DNA of 60,459 bases from JAKFEW01 sp036675505. Lineage in GTDB: Bacteria > Cyanobacteriota > Sericytochromatia > S15B-MN24 > JAQBPE01. The notes below the pieces were generated by a model. The model searched no databases and had not been told where the DNA came from. It saw nothing but the letters and a program-made list of their open reading frames with translations. Location of the stretch: positions 1 through 60,459 of the forward strand of contig JAKFEW010000099.1 in NCBI GenBank assembly GCA_036675505.1. The letters run 5' to 3'. Below, piece after piece: positions 36,915 through 45,408 of the stretch (positions within the stretch are counted from its first letter, which is position 1; each line of letters starts with the position of its first letter). A program made the translations under genes and the position numbers.

Positions 36915-37343
36915 ATGGCAGTTGAAATAATGAACACCAGGCCAGAAATTGATCTCACTGAGTCGGAGAAAAATTTCATAAGCGATTTTTACCGAATGAG
37001 AGGTTCAAACCTTGAAAACCTGGAGCACGATCTGCATGTTTGGGAGAGTTTTTCCAGCCGTTTGGAAGGTGGCTACGGCCTTCACCAGTGCGACTGGGTC
37101 AACTCTCTAGATTATCGCAACGTGCTTGGAGAGTTGATTCAGAAAGGTCCAGAAGGGGCCAGGATTAAAATAGCCACCGTGGTGGAGGAGATAGATGAAA
37201 AGTTTTTCGCAGCAACACAGCCAACGAAGCGTGACCTCCCATGGGCGGCTAACTATCACTTTGCAAAATGGGCGGTCCGAGTTCCTCTGAAGTTCAACGA
37301 CCAAGATTTCAAGAATTATCTTGAAAGTAATGGTTATCTTTAG
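36915..37343 (+). CDS. AT-rich orphan gene, probable immunity protein
   Basis: The 142-residue product (MAVEIMNTRPEIDLTESEKNF) is acidic and helical, with VWESFSSRLEGGYGLHQCDWVNSLDYRNVLGEL and RDLPWAANYHFAKW. No signal peptide and no ribosome site are clear; a second ATG is five codons downstream. No family is recognised. It is the third AT-rich gene after the toxin-like lipoprotein, which supports an immunity array. Confidence 0.65.
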   Translation: MAVEIMNTRPEIDLTESEKNFISDFYRMRGSNLENLEHDLHVWESFSSRLEGGYGLHQCDWVNSLDYRNVLGELIQKGPEGARIKIATVVEEIDEKFFAATQPTKRDLPWAANYHFAKWAVRVPLKFNDQDFKNYLESNGYL

Positions 37344-37419
37344 GCAGGATGTTGAAAATCGTCACAGCCTCCACATCGTCGCGACCTACGCTCGCAGCGG
37401 TCAAGGTTCGTCTGCTCTC

Positions 37420-38301
37420 CTAGCGTTTATACGCCTCCCAATCCTCCACCGTGAGCCCCAAGCCGGCCAACTTCTCCGCCAACTCCCCCGTCGTCCGCGG
37501 CCGCAACGCCGCCCAGGCCGCGACCCGCGCCAACGCCGCCCGACGCGCACCGTCTGGCGGCTCCTCCGCCGGCACAGGCGACACCCAGCCCTCAGGCGGC
37601 GCCTCCAGCCACTCCCAGCCCGTCCAGTGGTGCGAGGGCACGGCGACCCCGCCTGCGAGTTGCACGCGCACGTCGTTCACATCCAACACCGTGAACAGAG
37701 CCCCCGACGCCTTCTCGCGCGCCCACTTCGTTCCGTCCGGCGGTCGCACGGCCGCCGCTGCAGCTTCGGCGAACGGCAGCGCCCGCTGCACCACCTCGGG
37801 CGGCATGCCCCAGTGCTCCTGCAACGTCCGCGCGAGCCATAGCATGGGCTGGGCGACAGGGCCGCGCACGCGCGCCGCGTCCAGGGCGTCCAGCGCCCAA
37901 CGCACGCGGTCGGGGCCATACCGCGCGGCGAGGTCGAGATCGAGCCCGACCGTCTTCACGCGGTCGATCACGTCCGGCGTGAGCGGGGCGATCGGGCCAG
38001 CGTCTGGCTCCGGGCCGTTGGCCCAGTCGAGGAACAGCCCCAGGATCTCGCCCAGCTGCAGGGCACCGCACGCGCCGTGGAACTGCGCCTCGTCGCGGAA
38101 GGCCACGACCCAGTCTGCGTCGTCGCGGAACCGTTCGACCCGCTCGAACGGCCGGCCGGCCACAGCCGTATCGACCAGATCGACGTCGAGCTGCCAGCCC
38201 GGATTGTCGAGCGATTGCAGCCTCACGCCGAAGCGATGTTCCCATTCCCCGTCGCATTGCGCCGCGTACCAGGCCTGCAAACCCGTCAACGCCTGCTCCA
38301 C
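37420..38301 (-). CDS. Imm53-domain protein with a long C-terminal extension
   Basis: Residues about 5-100 match immunity family Imm53: LQAWYAAQCDGEWEHRFGVRL followed by SLDNPGWQLDVDL (CDGxWEH and LDNPGW are the hallmarks) and DWVVAF. About 190 further residues of unknown type follow, longer than the roughly 100-residue family norm. Imm53 proteins neutralise polymorphic toxins. The GTG start is chosen for GGGAGG 5 nt upstream. It faces away from the toxin gene and has chromosomal GC, so it is not simply one more island gene. It diverges from rbgA, 33 bp away. Confidence 0.75.
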   Translation of the reverse strand: MEQALTGLQAWYAAQCDGEWEHRFGVRLQSLDNPGWQLDVDLVDTAVAGRPFERVERFRDDADWVVAFRDEAQFHGACGALQLGEILGLFLDWANGPEPDAGPIAPLTPDVIDRVKTVGLDLDLAARYGPDRVRWALDALDAARVRGPVAQPMLWLARTLQEHWGMPPEVVQRALPFAEAAAAAVRPPDGTKWAREKASGALFTVLDVNDVRVQLAGGVAVPSHHWTGWEWLEAPPEGWVSPVPAEEPPDGARRAALARVAAWAALRPRTTGELAEKLAGLGLTVEDWEAYKR

Positions 38302-38334
38302 CCGATCCTCCCAGTGTGCTTTAATAAACGTCCC

Positions 38335-39372
38335 ATGCCCTTGATCAACTGGTACCCGGGCCACATCGCCAAGGCCCAAAATTCCCTCAAAGAGAAGCTC
38401 AAGCTGATCGACTTCGTGCTCGAGCTCGTCGACGCGCGCGTGCCCGAGGGCTCGCGCTTCGACGTGACGCGCCAGCTGCTCGGCGACAAGCCCCGCGTGC
38501 TGGTCTTCACGAAGGCGGACCTCGCGAACCCGGCCCGCACGCGCGCCTGGCTCAAGCATTACCAGGAGGCGGGCCAGCCGGCCGTGATCCTGAACGCCCA
38601 GACGGGCCAGGGCCTGAACGTGTTGCAGAAGCTGCTGCTGGCCGAGGCGGAGAAGGTGACCGCCAAGATGATCGCCCGCGGCCGCCTGCCGCGCGCCAGC
38701 CGCGTGATGGTGGTCGGCCTTCCCAACGTGGGCAAATCGTCGCTGATCAACAAGCTCGCGCGCAAACGCACGGCGGCGGTCGGCGACAAGCCGGGCATCA
38801 CGCGCAACGTGCGCTGGATCAAGCTCGGCAAGTCGCTCGAGCTGCTGGACACGCCGGGCATCATCCCGCCCAAGCTCGACGACCAGGACCTGGCCCTCAA
38901 GCTCGCGATGATCGGCTCGGTCAGCACCGAGGCCTATGACCCGGTCCTGGTGGCCCCGGCGGCGATCGAGCTGCTCACCCGCGTCGCGCCCGATACGCTG
39001 GCGCAATTGCCCGAGCCTTCCGTCGAGGGCTTCGCGCGCAAACGCGGCATCATCCAGCCCGGCGGGGCGCCGGACCTGCCGAAGGCCGCGCGCATGTTCA
39101 TGCACGACCTGCGCGGCGGCGTCCTCGGCGCCGTCACCCTCGATCCCCCGCCCACGCGCGTCGGCATACCAGCCGACGCCCAGACGACCGAGATCGAAGA
39201 GCTCGAAGAGATCGAAGAGCTCGAAGAGATCGAAGAAGTCGAAGCCATTGAAGTAGGCGATGACACCGAAGCAGGCGATGACACCGAAGTAGGCGATGGC
39301 ACCGAAGCAGGCGATGAGCTCGAATCCAGCAACGCTCCCGCCGACAGCGAGCCCCCACCGACCGATGGCTGA
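38335..39372 (+). CDS. rbgA: Ribosome biogenesis GTPase YlqF/RbgA with repetitive acidic tail
   Basis: This 345-residue circularly permuted GTPase starts MPLINWYPGHIAKAQ. G4 (TKAD) precedes G1 (GLPNVGKSS), G2/G3 (DTPG) and the C-terminal ribosome-binding domain. YlqF/RbgA acts in late assembly of the large ribosomal subunit. The last 70 residues are an acidic tail with EIEELEEIEELEEIEE followed by VGDDTEAGDDTE-type repeats, absent from ordinary family members. The stop overlaps the next gene by 8 bp. The opposite strand of the tail encodes a hydrophobic-looking shadow, not a gene. Confidence 0.9.
   Translation: MPLINWYPGHIAKAQNSLKEKLKLIDFVLELVDARVPEGSRFDVTRQLLGDKPRVLVFTKADLANPARTRAWLKHYQEAGQPAVILNAQTGQGLNVLQKLLLAEAEKVTAKMIARGRLPRASRVMVVGLPNVGKSSLINKLARKRTAAVGDKPGITRNVRWIKLGKSLELLDTPGIIPPKLDDQDLALKLAMIGSVSTEAYDPVLVAPAAIELLTRVAPDTLAQLPEPSVEGFARKRGIIQPGGAPDLPKAARMFMHDLRGGVLGAVTLDPPPTRVGIPADAQTTEIEELEEIEELEEIEEVEAIEVGDDTEAGDDTEVGDGTEAGDELESSNAPADSEPPPTDG
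39190..39320 (+). repeat. Coding repeats of the RbgA acidic tail
   Basis: Two 18-bp units (gaagagctcgaagagatc) and then about four 18-bp units of the ggcgatgacaccgaa type are arranged in tandem and encode alternating acidic motifs. Confidence 0.75.
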
Positions 39373-40003
39373 GCGGCCCTGGCTCGACATCTCGCTCGCG
39401 CTCGGCCCGAAGACGCCCGTTTACCCGGGCGATCCGGCCATCGAGCTCGAGACGGTCATGTCGCTCGAGAACGACGCCTGCCACGTCAGCCGCCTGCGCC
39501 TGGGCTCGCACAGCGGCACGCACGTCGACGCGCCGGCCCACTTCGTCCGCGGCGGCGCCACGCTCGCCGAGATCCCGCTGGCGCGCTGGAACGGCCCCGC
39601 CTGGGTGATCGAAGTGGTCGCCGAGGGGGCGATCGACGCCGAGCACCTGCTCGAGGCCTGGCCGTCGCACGGCTTCGTCGAGCGCGTGCTGCTCAAGACG
39701 CCGAACAGCGCACGCTGGGGCACGCCCGAGGGCGGCGAGGTCTGGCAGGCGCTCACGCCCGAGGCCGCGGAGTGGCTGGTCGGCCTCGGCGTGCGCCTCA
39801 TCGGCATCGACGCGCTCTCGATCGAGCAGGACGACTCGGGCGGTTTCCCGGTCCACCACACCCTGCTGGGCGCGGGTTGCCTGATCGTCGAGGGGCTGGA
39901 TCTGCGGGGCGTGGTTCCCGGCTACTACGAGCTGACCTGCCTGCCGCTCAAGCTGGAGGCCCCAGACGGTGCCCCCGCCCGGGCCGCGCTGCGGCCGCTC
40001 TGA
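39365..40003 (+). CDS. Cyclase/kynurenine-formamidase family protein
   Basis: The 212-residue protein has the cyclase-family metal motif SHSGTHVDAPAHF (HxGTHxDxPxHF) near residue 50 and the downstream IGIDALSIEQ and FPVHHTLLGAG segments. The family hydrolyses N-formylkynurenine (KynB) or related amides with metal ions. There is no tryptophan-degradation gene here, so specificity is open. It starts inside the rbgA tail (8-bp overlap), which implies coupling; the ribosome site is weak and an upstream in-frame ATG (39314) is possible. It sits 12 bp before the acetyltransferase gene. Confidence 0.85.
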   Translation: MAERPWLDISLALGPKTPVYPGDPAIELETVMSLENDACHVSRLRLGSHSGTHVDAPAHFVRGGATLAEIPLARWNGPAWVIEVVAEGAIDAEHLLEAWPSHGFVERVLLKTPNSARWGTPEGGEVWQALTPEAAEWLVGLGVRLIGIDALSIEQDDSGGFPVHHTLLGAGCLIVEGLDLRGVVPGYYELTCLPLKLEAPDGAPARAALRPL

Positions 40004-40015
40004 GAGGCTGCGGGC

Positions 40016-41230
40016 ATGAGCGCACCTTTCACCTACGGCAAGCCCACCGACGACCGCGAGGTCGCAGCCTTCCACCACATCCTCACGCAATCGTTCGGGG
40101 TGCCGCCCGACGCTTCGCGCAGCCCGGGCCTGGAGGAGGGCGTCGCGAACCTCCGGCTGGTGCGCCGCACCGGCCGCGTCGTGGGCGGCCTCGCGATCCA
40201 GCCGTGCGGCCAGTACTTCGGCGGCCGCTCCGTGCCGATGGGCGGCGTGCGCATCGTGGGCATCGCCCCGGACGTGCGCGGCGCCGGCGCAGGCAGGTTC
40301 CTGATGGACGCCTGCGTGCGCGAACACCGCGAGCGCGGCTGGGCGATCTCGACGCTGTTTCCCTCCACCCGTGCGCTCTACCGGCGCTCGGGCTACGAGG
40401 TCGCGGGCGCCTGGCCGACCTGGCGGCTGCCCCTGAACGGCGAGGGCGCCGACGAAAACCGGGAGGAGAAGGGCCTCACGCTGCGCGCGTTCGATCTCGG
40501 CGACGCCGCCGCGATGGCGGCCATCCGCAAGCTCTACGACCTGCACGCGCGCCGCGCGGAGGGGCACCTCGACCGCAGCGATTGGTACTGGGCGCGCGTC
40601 TTCCGCCAGATCGCCGGCGACGGGGCGGGCAACCTCGTCTACGCGTACCTGCTGGAAGGCCCGGCCGGCCCTGAAGGCTACGTGATCTACACCCAGCCCA
40701 GCGGCGGCAGCCGCCGCTACCGGCTCAAGGTGCGCGACTGGGTCGCTGCCACCCCCGCCGCCCGCCGGCGGCTGCTGGGCTTCTTCGCGGCCCACCGCAC
40801 GCTCGCGGATCAGGTCGAGCTGCATGCGGCGCCCAACGACCCGCTGCTCGTGGCGGGCGAGGAGCCGCGCATGACGCCCGCCGTCGACCATCCCTGGATG
40901 CTGCGCATCGCGGACGTGCAGGCGGCGCTGGAGGCCCGCGGCTGGCCCGCGGGCTTCGCCTGCGAGCTCCGCATCGCGGTGCAGGACCCGTTGGTCCCGG
41001 AAAACGAGCGCCCGATCGTGCTCACCATCGAGGCGGGCCGCGCCGCGGTGCGCCTGGGGGCCAATTCGACGATTCACGTGGACATCCGCGGGCTGGCGGC
41101 CATGTACAGCGGCTACCTGGATCCGCATGCCGTGCGCGGCCTGGGTCTGTTGGACGCTTCGGACGCCGACCTGGCCCTGCTGCGCACCGCGTTCGCCGGC
41201 CCCACGCCCTGGCTCCCCGAGATTTTCTAA
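40016..41230 (+). CDS. Eis-like GNAT N-acetyltransferase
   Basis: The 404-residue protein has an N-terminal GNAT domain (RIVGIAPDVRGAGAGRFLM is the acetyl-CoA motif A), a second GNAT-like half (about 150-290) and a C-terminal SCP2-like domain (CELRIAVQDPLVPENERPIVLTIEAG, then ANSTIHVDIRGLAAMYSGYL). That three-part plan is the Eis family, whose members acetylate amines, including aminoglycosides in mycobacteria; the substrate here is unknown. It ends with a Phe carboxylate, as Eis proteins do. A hairpin terminator follows. Confidence 0.85.
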   Translation: MSAPFTYGKPTDDREVAAFHHILTQSFGVPPDASRSPGLEEGVANLRLVRRTGRVVGGLAIQPCGQYFGGRSVPMGGVRIVGIAPDVRGAGAGRFLMDACVREHRERGWAISTLFPSTRALYRRSGYEVAGAWPTWRLPLNGEGADENREEKGLTLRAFDLGDAAAMAAIRKLYDLHARRAEGHLDRSDWYWARVFRQIAGDGAGNLVYAYLLEGPAGPEGYVIYTQPSGGSRRYRLKVRDWVAATPAARRRLLGFFAAHRTLADQVELHAAPNDPLLVAGEEPRMTPAVDHPWMLRIADVQAALEARGWPAGFACELRIAVQDPLVPENERPIVLTIEAGRAAVRLGANSTIHVDIRGLAAMYSGYLDPHAVRGLGLLDASDADLALLRTAFAGPTPWLPEIF

Positions 41231-41234
41231 ATGA

Positions 41235-41262
41235 AAAGGGTGCTCCTTTCGGCGCACCCTTT
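41235..41262. terminator. Bidirectional terminator between the acetyltransferase and dacA genes
   Basis: The stem AAAGGGTGC/GCACCCTTT (9 bp, 10-nt loop) is flanked by A- and T-rich sequence on both sides and lies between the convergent stops at 41230 and 41278. Confidence 0.75.
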
Positions 41263-41277
41263 CGATTCAAAGTTGTC

Positions 41278-42576
41278 TTACGAGGCCTTCTTGGGATAGA
41301 CCTTGCCCGTCGCCGGATTCCGGCGCACCCCCGGCGGAAGCGGCTGGGGCATCCGGCGCACGCGGCGCTTGACCTTCCGGCGCCGCCGCACGTCCTGCAG
41401 GCGCACCAGCGAGAGCACCGAGGCCGCCAACATGCCGGGGAAGAACCACGAGGTGAGGGTCTCCCAGGGCGAAGAGGCCACCGGCACCGAGGCCGCGGCG
41501 ACCAGCGGGACCGTCTGGAGCACCCGCTCGCCCTGGCGGACGATCAGCTGGCCGACCGGCTGGTTCTCGTTGACAGGCGCGATCAGCTCGTCGGGGAGCT
41601 GCCAGACCTGCTGGAGCGAGCTCTTGTCGACGCTGCCGCGCGGCAGGCAGACAGTGACGTCACGCGGCGCGATCACCTCCACCATCCGGCTGCCGCCGGC
41701 CTGGATCGGCACCGTGCCCACGATCTCGCCCTTCTTGGCGACGACCACGTTCTCGAAGTGCTCGAGGCCATAGGCCAGGAGGTTCTGCGAGTCCTGCCAG
41801 AGGTCGGGCGAGGCCAGCGTGGCCTGCATGACCTGCCGGCCATCGCGCTTGGCGGAGCCGACGAAGCAGCGGCCGGCGGCCAGGGTGAAGCCGGTCTTGC
41901 CGCCCGTCGCGTAGGGATAGTTCCATAGCAGCTTGTTGTGGTTCTTGAGCGTGCGGCCTTCGGCCTTGCCCTGGCCGGGGATCTTCTTCCACTTCGTCTC
42001 GGCGACTTCGTTCCAGGCCGGCTGCTTGGTGGCCTCGCGCAGCAGGATGGCGAGGTCGTAGGCCGACGAGTAGTGGTTCTCGGTCGGCAGGCCATGCGGG
42101 TTGTTGAAGTGGGTGTCCTTGAGGCCGAGCTGCTGGGCCTTCTTGTTCATCATCTCGACGAAGCGGGCCTCGGAGCCTGCGCCGAGGAACTCGGCGACCG
42201 CCGTGCTGGCGTCGTTGCCCGAGCTGAGCAACACGCCGTAAGTGAGGTCGCGCAGCTTGAGCTTCTCGCCCTTCTTGAGGTAGATCGTCGACTCGCCGAT
42301 CGAGGCGGCGCGCTCGCTGATCGTCACGTACTCGTCCAGGCGCCCGCTCTCGATGCAGAGCAGGCTGGTCATGATCTTGGTCGTGCTGGCAGGCGCGCGG
42401 CGGGCATGCGAGTTCTTCTCGAACAGCACCTGGCCCGAATCGGCGTCGATCACGACGGCCGCGAGGGCCTTCACGGCCGGCGCGGCGGGATAGACGGGTG
42501 CGGCGGCGGCTGGCGAGGCTGCAATACAGCCGAGCAGGCCCACGGCGCACGTGGCGATGACCTTGCTCAATGACAC
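41278..42576 (-). CDS. D-alanyl-D-alanine carboxypeptidase (PBP5/DacA family)
   Basis: This 432-residue penicillin-binding protein has a signal peptide, then catalytic STTK (nucleophile Ser), SGND and KTG (GGKTG) motifs in the peptidase S11 order. A C-terminal PBP5-type beta domain is followed by a membrane anchor (SWFFPGMLAASVLSLV) and an Arg/Lys-rich tail. It trims the terminal D-Ala of peptidoglycan pentapeptides. I start at GTG (42576) because GGAGG lies 6 nt upstream; longer in-frame sequence upstream looks untranslated. It converges on the acetyltransferase gene across a terminator. Confidence 0.92.
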   Translation of the reverse strand: MSLSKVIATCAVGLLGCIAASPAAAAPVYPAAPAVKALAAVVIDADSGQVLFEKNSHARRAPASTTKIMTSLLCIESGRLDEYVTISERAASIGESTIYLKKGEKLKLRDLTYGVLLSSGNDASTAVAEFLGAGSEARFVEMMNKKAQQLGLKDTHFNNPHGLPTENHYSSAYDLAILLREATKQPAWNEVAETKWKKIPGQGKAEGRTLKNHNKLLWNYPYATGGKTGFTLAAGRCFVGSAKRDGRQVMQATLASPDLWQDSQNLLAYGLEHFENVVVAKKGEIVGTVPIQAGGSRMVEVIAPRDVTVCLPRGSVDKSSLQQVWQLPDELIAPVNENQPVGQLIVRQGERVLQTVPLVAAASVPVASSPWETLTSWFFPGMLAASVLSLVRLQDVRRRRKVKRRVRRMPQPLPPGVRRNPATGKVYPKKAS

Positions 42577-42873
42577 GACGAACCTCCGATGGAAGGCCAC
42601 GGGACGAAGCCGACCTCCAGGCAACCAACCCTCGAAACCGAGAGCATTACAGGGTTTATACCCGTTGTTGCCGGAAAACTGACGGCCCGTCCAGAACGGA
42701 CGAGCGACCATTCGCTATTCTAACGCGAAGCGAGCGGGCGGGGACTCATCATAGAAAACGATGACCCTTGGCCGATGTGACCTAACACACCGCACATAAC
42801 ACGCGAAAGCCGTTCCGTGGCCCGATACGCCGCTTCGCGCCTCCGGGCCGATTCCCGCGTTCTGCGGCGGTGG
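42577..42873. other. Intergenic interval upstream of dacA and downstream of asnS
   Basis: No gene is seen. TATAAA at 42660-42655 (minus strand) is a possible -10 element for dacA without a good -35. GGCCCG/CGGGCC at 42819-42849 could terminate asnS transcription. TGTGA at 42775-42779 is half of a CRP-type palindrome without a matching partner. Confidence 0.4.
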
Positions 42874-44190
42874 CTACGGGTAGATCCGGGTCAACATCCG
42901 CGCGAACGGAATCGTCTCGCGCACGTGCTCCAGCCCGCAGATCCAGGCCACCGTGCGCTCGAGGCCGATGCCGAAGCCGCTGTGCGGCACCGAGCCATAC
43001 CGCCGCACGTCGAGGTACCACTCGAGCGGCTCCTTCGGGATGTCGTGCTCTTCCATCTTCCTTTCGAGCGTCGCCAGATCGTCGATGCGCTGCGACCCGC
43101 CGATGATCTCGCCGTAGCCTTCCGGCGCGAGCAGGTCGGCGCACAGCACGACCTCTTCGCGCTCGGGATCCGGCTTCATGTAGAAAGCCTTCACCTTCGT
43201 CGGGTAATGCGTCACGAACACCGGCTTGTCGAAGGACTCGGCGAGCGCGGTCTCGTCGGGCGCGCCGAAGTCGTCGCCCCATTCCACCTTCTGGCCCTTC
43301 TCGGCCAGGATCCGCAGGGCCTCGTCGTAGGTGATGCGCGGGAAGGGCGCCTTCACGTTCTCGAGGCGCGCCACGTCGCGCTCGAGGAGCTCGACCAGCT
43401 CCTGGCGGTGCTTCGCGAGCACGGTCTGGATGACGTGCTCGAGCATCTGCTCTTGCACCTCCAGGTTGCCCTGGAGGTCCACGTAGGCCATCTCGGGCTC
43501 GAGCATCCAGAACTCGGTCAGGTGCCGGCGGGTCTTCGACTTCTCGGCACGGAAGGTCGGGCCGAAGCAATACACCTTGCCGAGCGCCATCGCCGCGGCT
43601 TCCATGTAGAGCTGGCCGCTCTGCGACAGGAACGCGGGGTCACCGAAGTAGTCGGTCTCGAAGAGCGTCGACGTGCCCTCGCAGGCCGCCGGCGTGAGGA
43701 TCGGCGCGTCGATGAGGGTGAAGCCGCGATCGTCGAAGAAGCCGCGCAGGGCCTGGATGATCGTGTGGCGGATGCGCATGATCGCCGCCTGGCGCGGCGT
43801 GCGCAGCCAGAGGTGGCGGTGGCTCATCAGGAAGTCGACGCCATGCTCCTTGTGGGAGATCGGGTATTCCGTCTCGACCACGTGGACCGGGGTGACCCCC
43901 GTCGCCGAAATCTCGAAGCCGCCCGGCGCGCGGTCATCGGCCCGGACCAGGCCGCGCACCTTCACGCTCGATTCCTGCGTGAGCGCGGCGGCGCCGTCCC
44001 AGGTGGCCTCGTCGACCTCCTTCTTCACGACCACGGCCTGCACCGTCCCCGAGCCGTCACGCAGGATCAGGAACTGGATCTTGCCGCTGGACCGCTTGTT
44101 GTACAGCCAGCCGCGCAGCTCGACCTCGGCGCCGACGTGATCGGCGAGGCGGGCGATGGTGGTGACGGGCACGTCGGAGGTGGTGGTCAT
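42874..44190 (-). CDS. asnS: Asparaginyl-tRNA synthetase
   Basis: The 438-residue class II synthetase has the N-terminal OB anticodon domain (VELRGWLYNKRSSGKIQFLILRD) and motif 2 (CFGPTFRAEKSKTRRHLTEFWMLEPEM). Motif 3 is in the C-terminus (GSVPHSGFGIGLERTVAWI). The length and the H-to-S change in the motif-3 region are typical of AsnS rather than AspS. GAGGA lies 6 nt before the ATG. It attaches asparagine to its tRNA. It diverges from the HExxH lipoprotein gene. Confidence 0.95.
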   Translation of the reverse strand: MTTTSDVPVTTIARLADHVGAEVELRGWLYNKRSSGKIQFLILRDGSGTVQAVVVKKEVDEATWDGAAALTQESSVKVRGLVRADDRAPGGFEISATGVTPVHVVETEYPISHKEHGVDFLMSHRHLWLRTPRQAAIMRIRHTIIQALRGFFDDRGFTLIDAPILTPAACEGTSTLFETDYFGDPAFLSQSGQLYMEAAAMALGKVYCFGPTFRAEKSKTRRHLTEFWMLEPEMAYVDLQGNLEVQEQMLEHVIQTVLAKHRQELVELLERDVARLENVKAPFPRITYDEALRILAEKGQKVEWGDDFGAPDETALAESFDKPVFVTHYPTKVKAFYMKPDPEREEVVLCADLLAPEGYGEIIGGSQRIDDLATLERKMEEHDIPKEPLEWYLDVRRYGSVPHSGFGIGLERTVAWICGLEHVRETIPFARMLTRIYP

Positions 44191-44241
44191 GGAGCGTCCT
44201 CGCAGAAGCGACCAGGGGGGCCTGAGGCCGCCCATGCTACC

Positions 44242-45309
44242 ATGCCGCCTGTGCGACCTTCATACCGACTCATGCTCGCTTTCCTCGCCACCTTGCCCCT
44301 GACCGGCTGTTACCTCTTGAAGCAGGGGGCGGGCCAGGCGGACCTGCTTTGGCGCCGTACGCCGGTCAGCACGGTGATGAACGATCCGAAGTCCGACGCC
44401 GCGCTGCGCGACAAGCTCGCGCTGATCCAGGCGGCCAAGGCCTACGCGGAGCGCGAGATCGGCCTGCGCCAGACGCCCAACTACGACGACCTCGTGAAGC
44501 TCGATCGCGACGCGGTCACGTACGTCGTCTCAGCGGCGCCGAAGGACAAGCTCGAGCCCTACCTGTGGTGGTTCCCGATCATCGGCCACGTGCCCTACAA
44601 GGGCTTCTTCGACCGCGCGGACGCCGTGTCGGAGCAAGAATCCTTGAAGGCGGCGGGCTACGACACGATCCTGCGCGGCGTGCCCGCCTTCAGCACCCTC
44701 GGTTGGCTGCCGGATCCTGTCTATTCGCCGTTCCTGGGCTACGAGCCGCACACGCTGGCGAACATTGTGATCCACGAGACCACCCACGCGACGCTCTACC
44801 TGGCCGGCCAGGCCGCGTTCAACGAGGGCTTCGCGACCTTCGTGGGCAACCAGGGCGCCCAGGATTTCTTCGCGAAGACGCGCGGCAAGGACTCCGCCGC
44901 ATTCAAGGCTTCGGTCGCCACGGTGAACGACAACGCCGTCTTCACGGACTTCGTCCAGGAGGTCTCGGCGAAGCTCGACGACCTCTACGCGAGCGACAGG
45001 CCGCGCGACGCGAAGATCGCCGAGCGCGAAGCCGTGTTCGCCTGGGCCAAGACGCGCTTCGAGCAGCATTACCAGCCCCGGATGAACGGCCACCAGTTCC
45101 GCCACTTCCCGGGCTCGGCCTTCAACAACGCGTCGCTGATCTCCTACCGGACGTACTACAACCGCCTCGACCGGTTCCAGCAGGCCCATGAGCGGCTCGG
45201 CGGCGACCTCCGCCAGACGGTCGCCTGGTTCAAGGACACGGTCGCCAGGGAGGCCGATCCCCAGGCGTTCCTGGATACCTGGCTGCGCACGCCCGCGGCT
45301 GGTCGCTGA
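44242..45309 (+). CDS. Lipoprotein aminopeptidase-like zinc protein (COG4324)
   Basis: This 355-residue lipoprotein (lipobox LTGC) carries the zinc-peptidase motif HETTH near residue 177, followed by a conserved FNEGFATFVGNQG about 20 residues on, where the Glu would be the third ligand. That pattern is the predicted aminopeptidase family PF10023/COG4324. The periplasmic or outer-membrane location is inferred from the lipobox. There is little room for a leader before the ATG. It diverges from asnS. Confidence 0.8.
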   Translation: MPPVRPSYRLMLAFLATLPLTGCYLLKQGAGQADLLWRRTPVSTVMNDPKSDAALRDKLALIQAAKAYAEREIGLRQTPNYDDLVKLDRDAVTYVVSAAPKDKLEPYLWWFPIIGHVPYKGFFDRADAVSEQESLKAAGYDTILRGVPAFSTLGWLPDPVYSPFLGYEPHTLANIVIHETTHATLYLAGQAAFNEGFATFVGNQGAQDFFAKTRGKDSAAFKASVATVNDNAVFTDFVQEVSAKLDDLYASDRPRDAKIAEREAVFAWAKTRFEQHYQPRMNGHQFRHFPGSAFNNASLISYRTYYNRLDRFQQAHERLGGDLRQTVAWFKDTVAREADPQAFLDTWLRTPAAGR

Positions 45310-45408
45310 CGAACTGAACGGCGAATTTTCGGCAGGCCCGCCTTCCAGCCGAGCCGGCGCCGCCGATCCACGATGGGACCGACCAGCACTGCTGTGAAGG
45401 AGGTCGCC

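Noticed and set aside
39134..41257. 707-residue minus-strand frame over rbgA, the cyclase and the acetyltransferase
   Set aside because: Shadow of the three plus-strand genes; its hydrophobic-looking repeat (FDLFELF) mirrors the acidic tail of RbgA.
42577..42873. tRNA or small RNA gene in the asnS/dacA gap
   Set aside because: No cloverleaf-like set of stems and no conserved T-arm could be found by eye; none of the other gaps showed one either.
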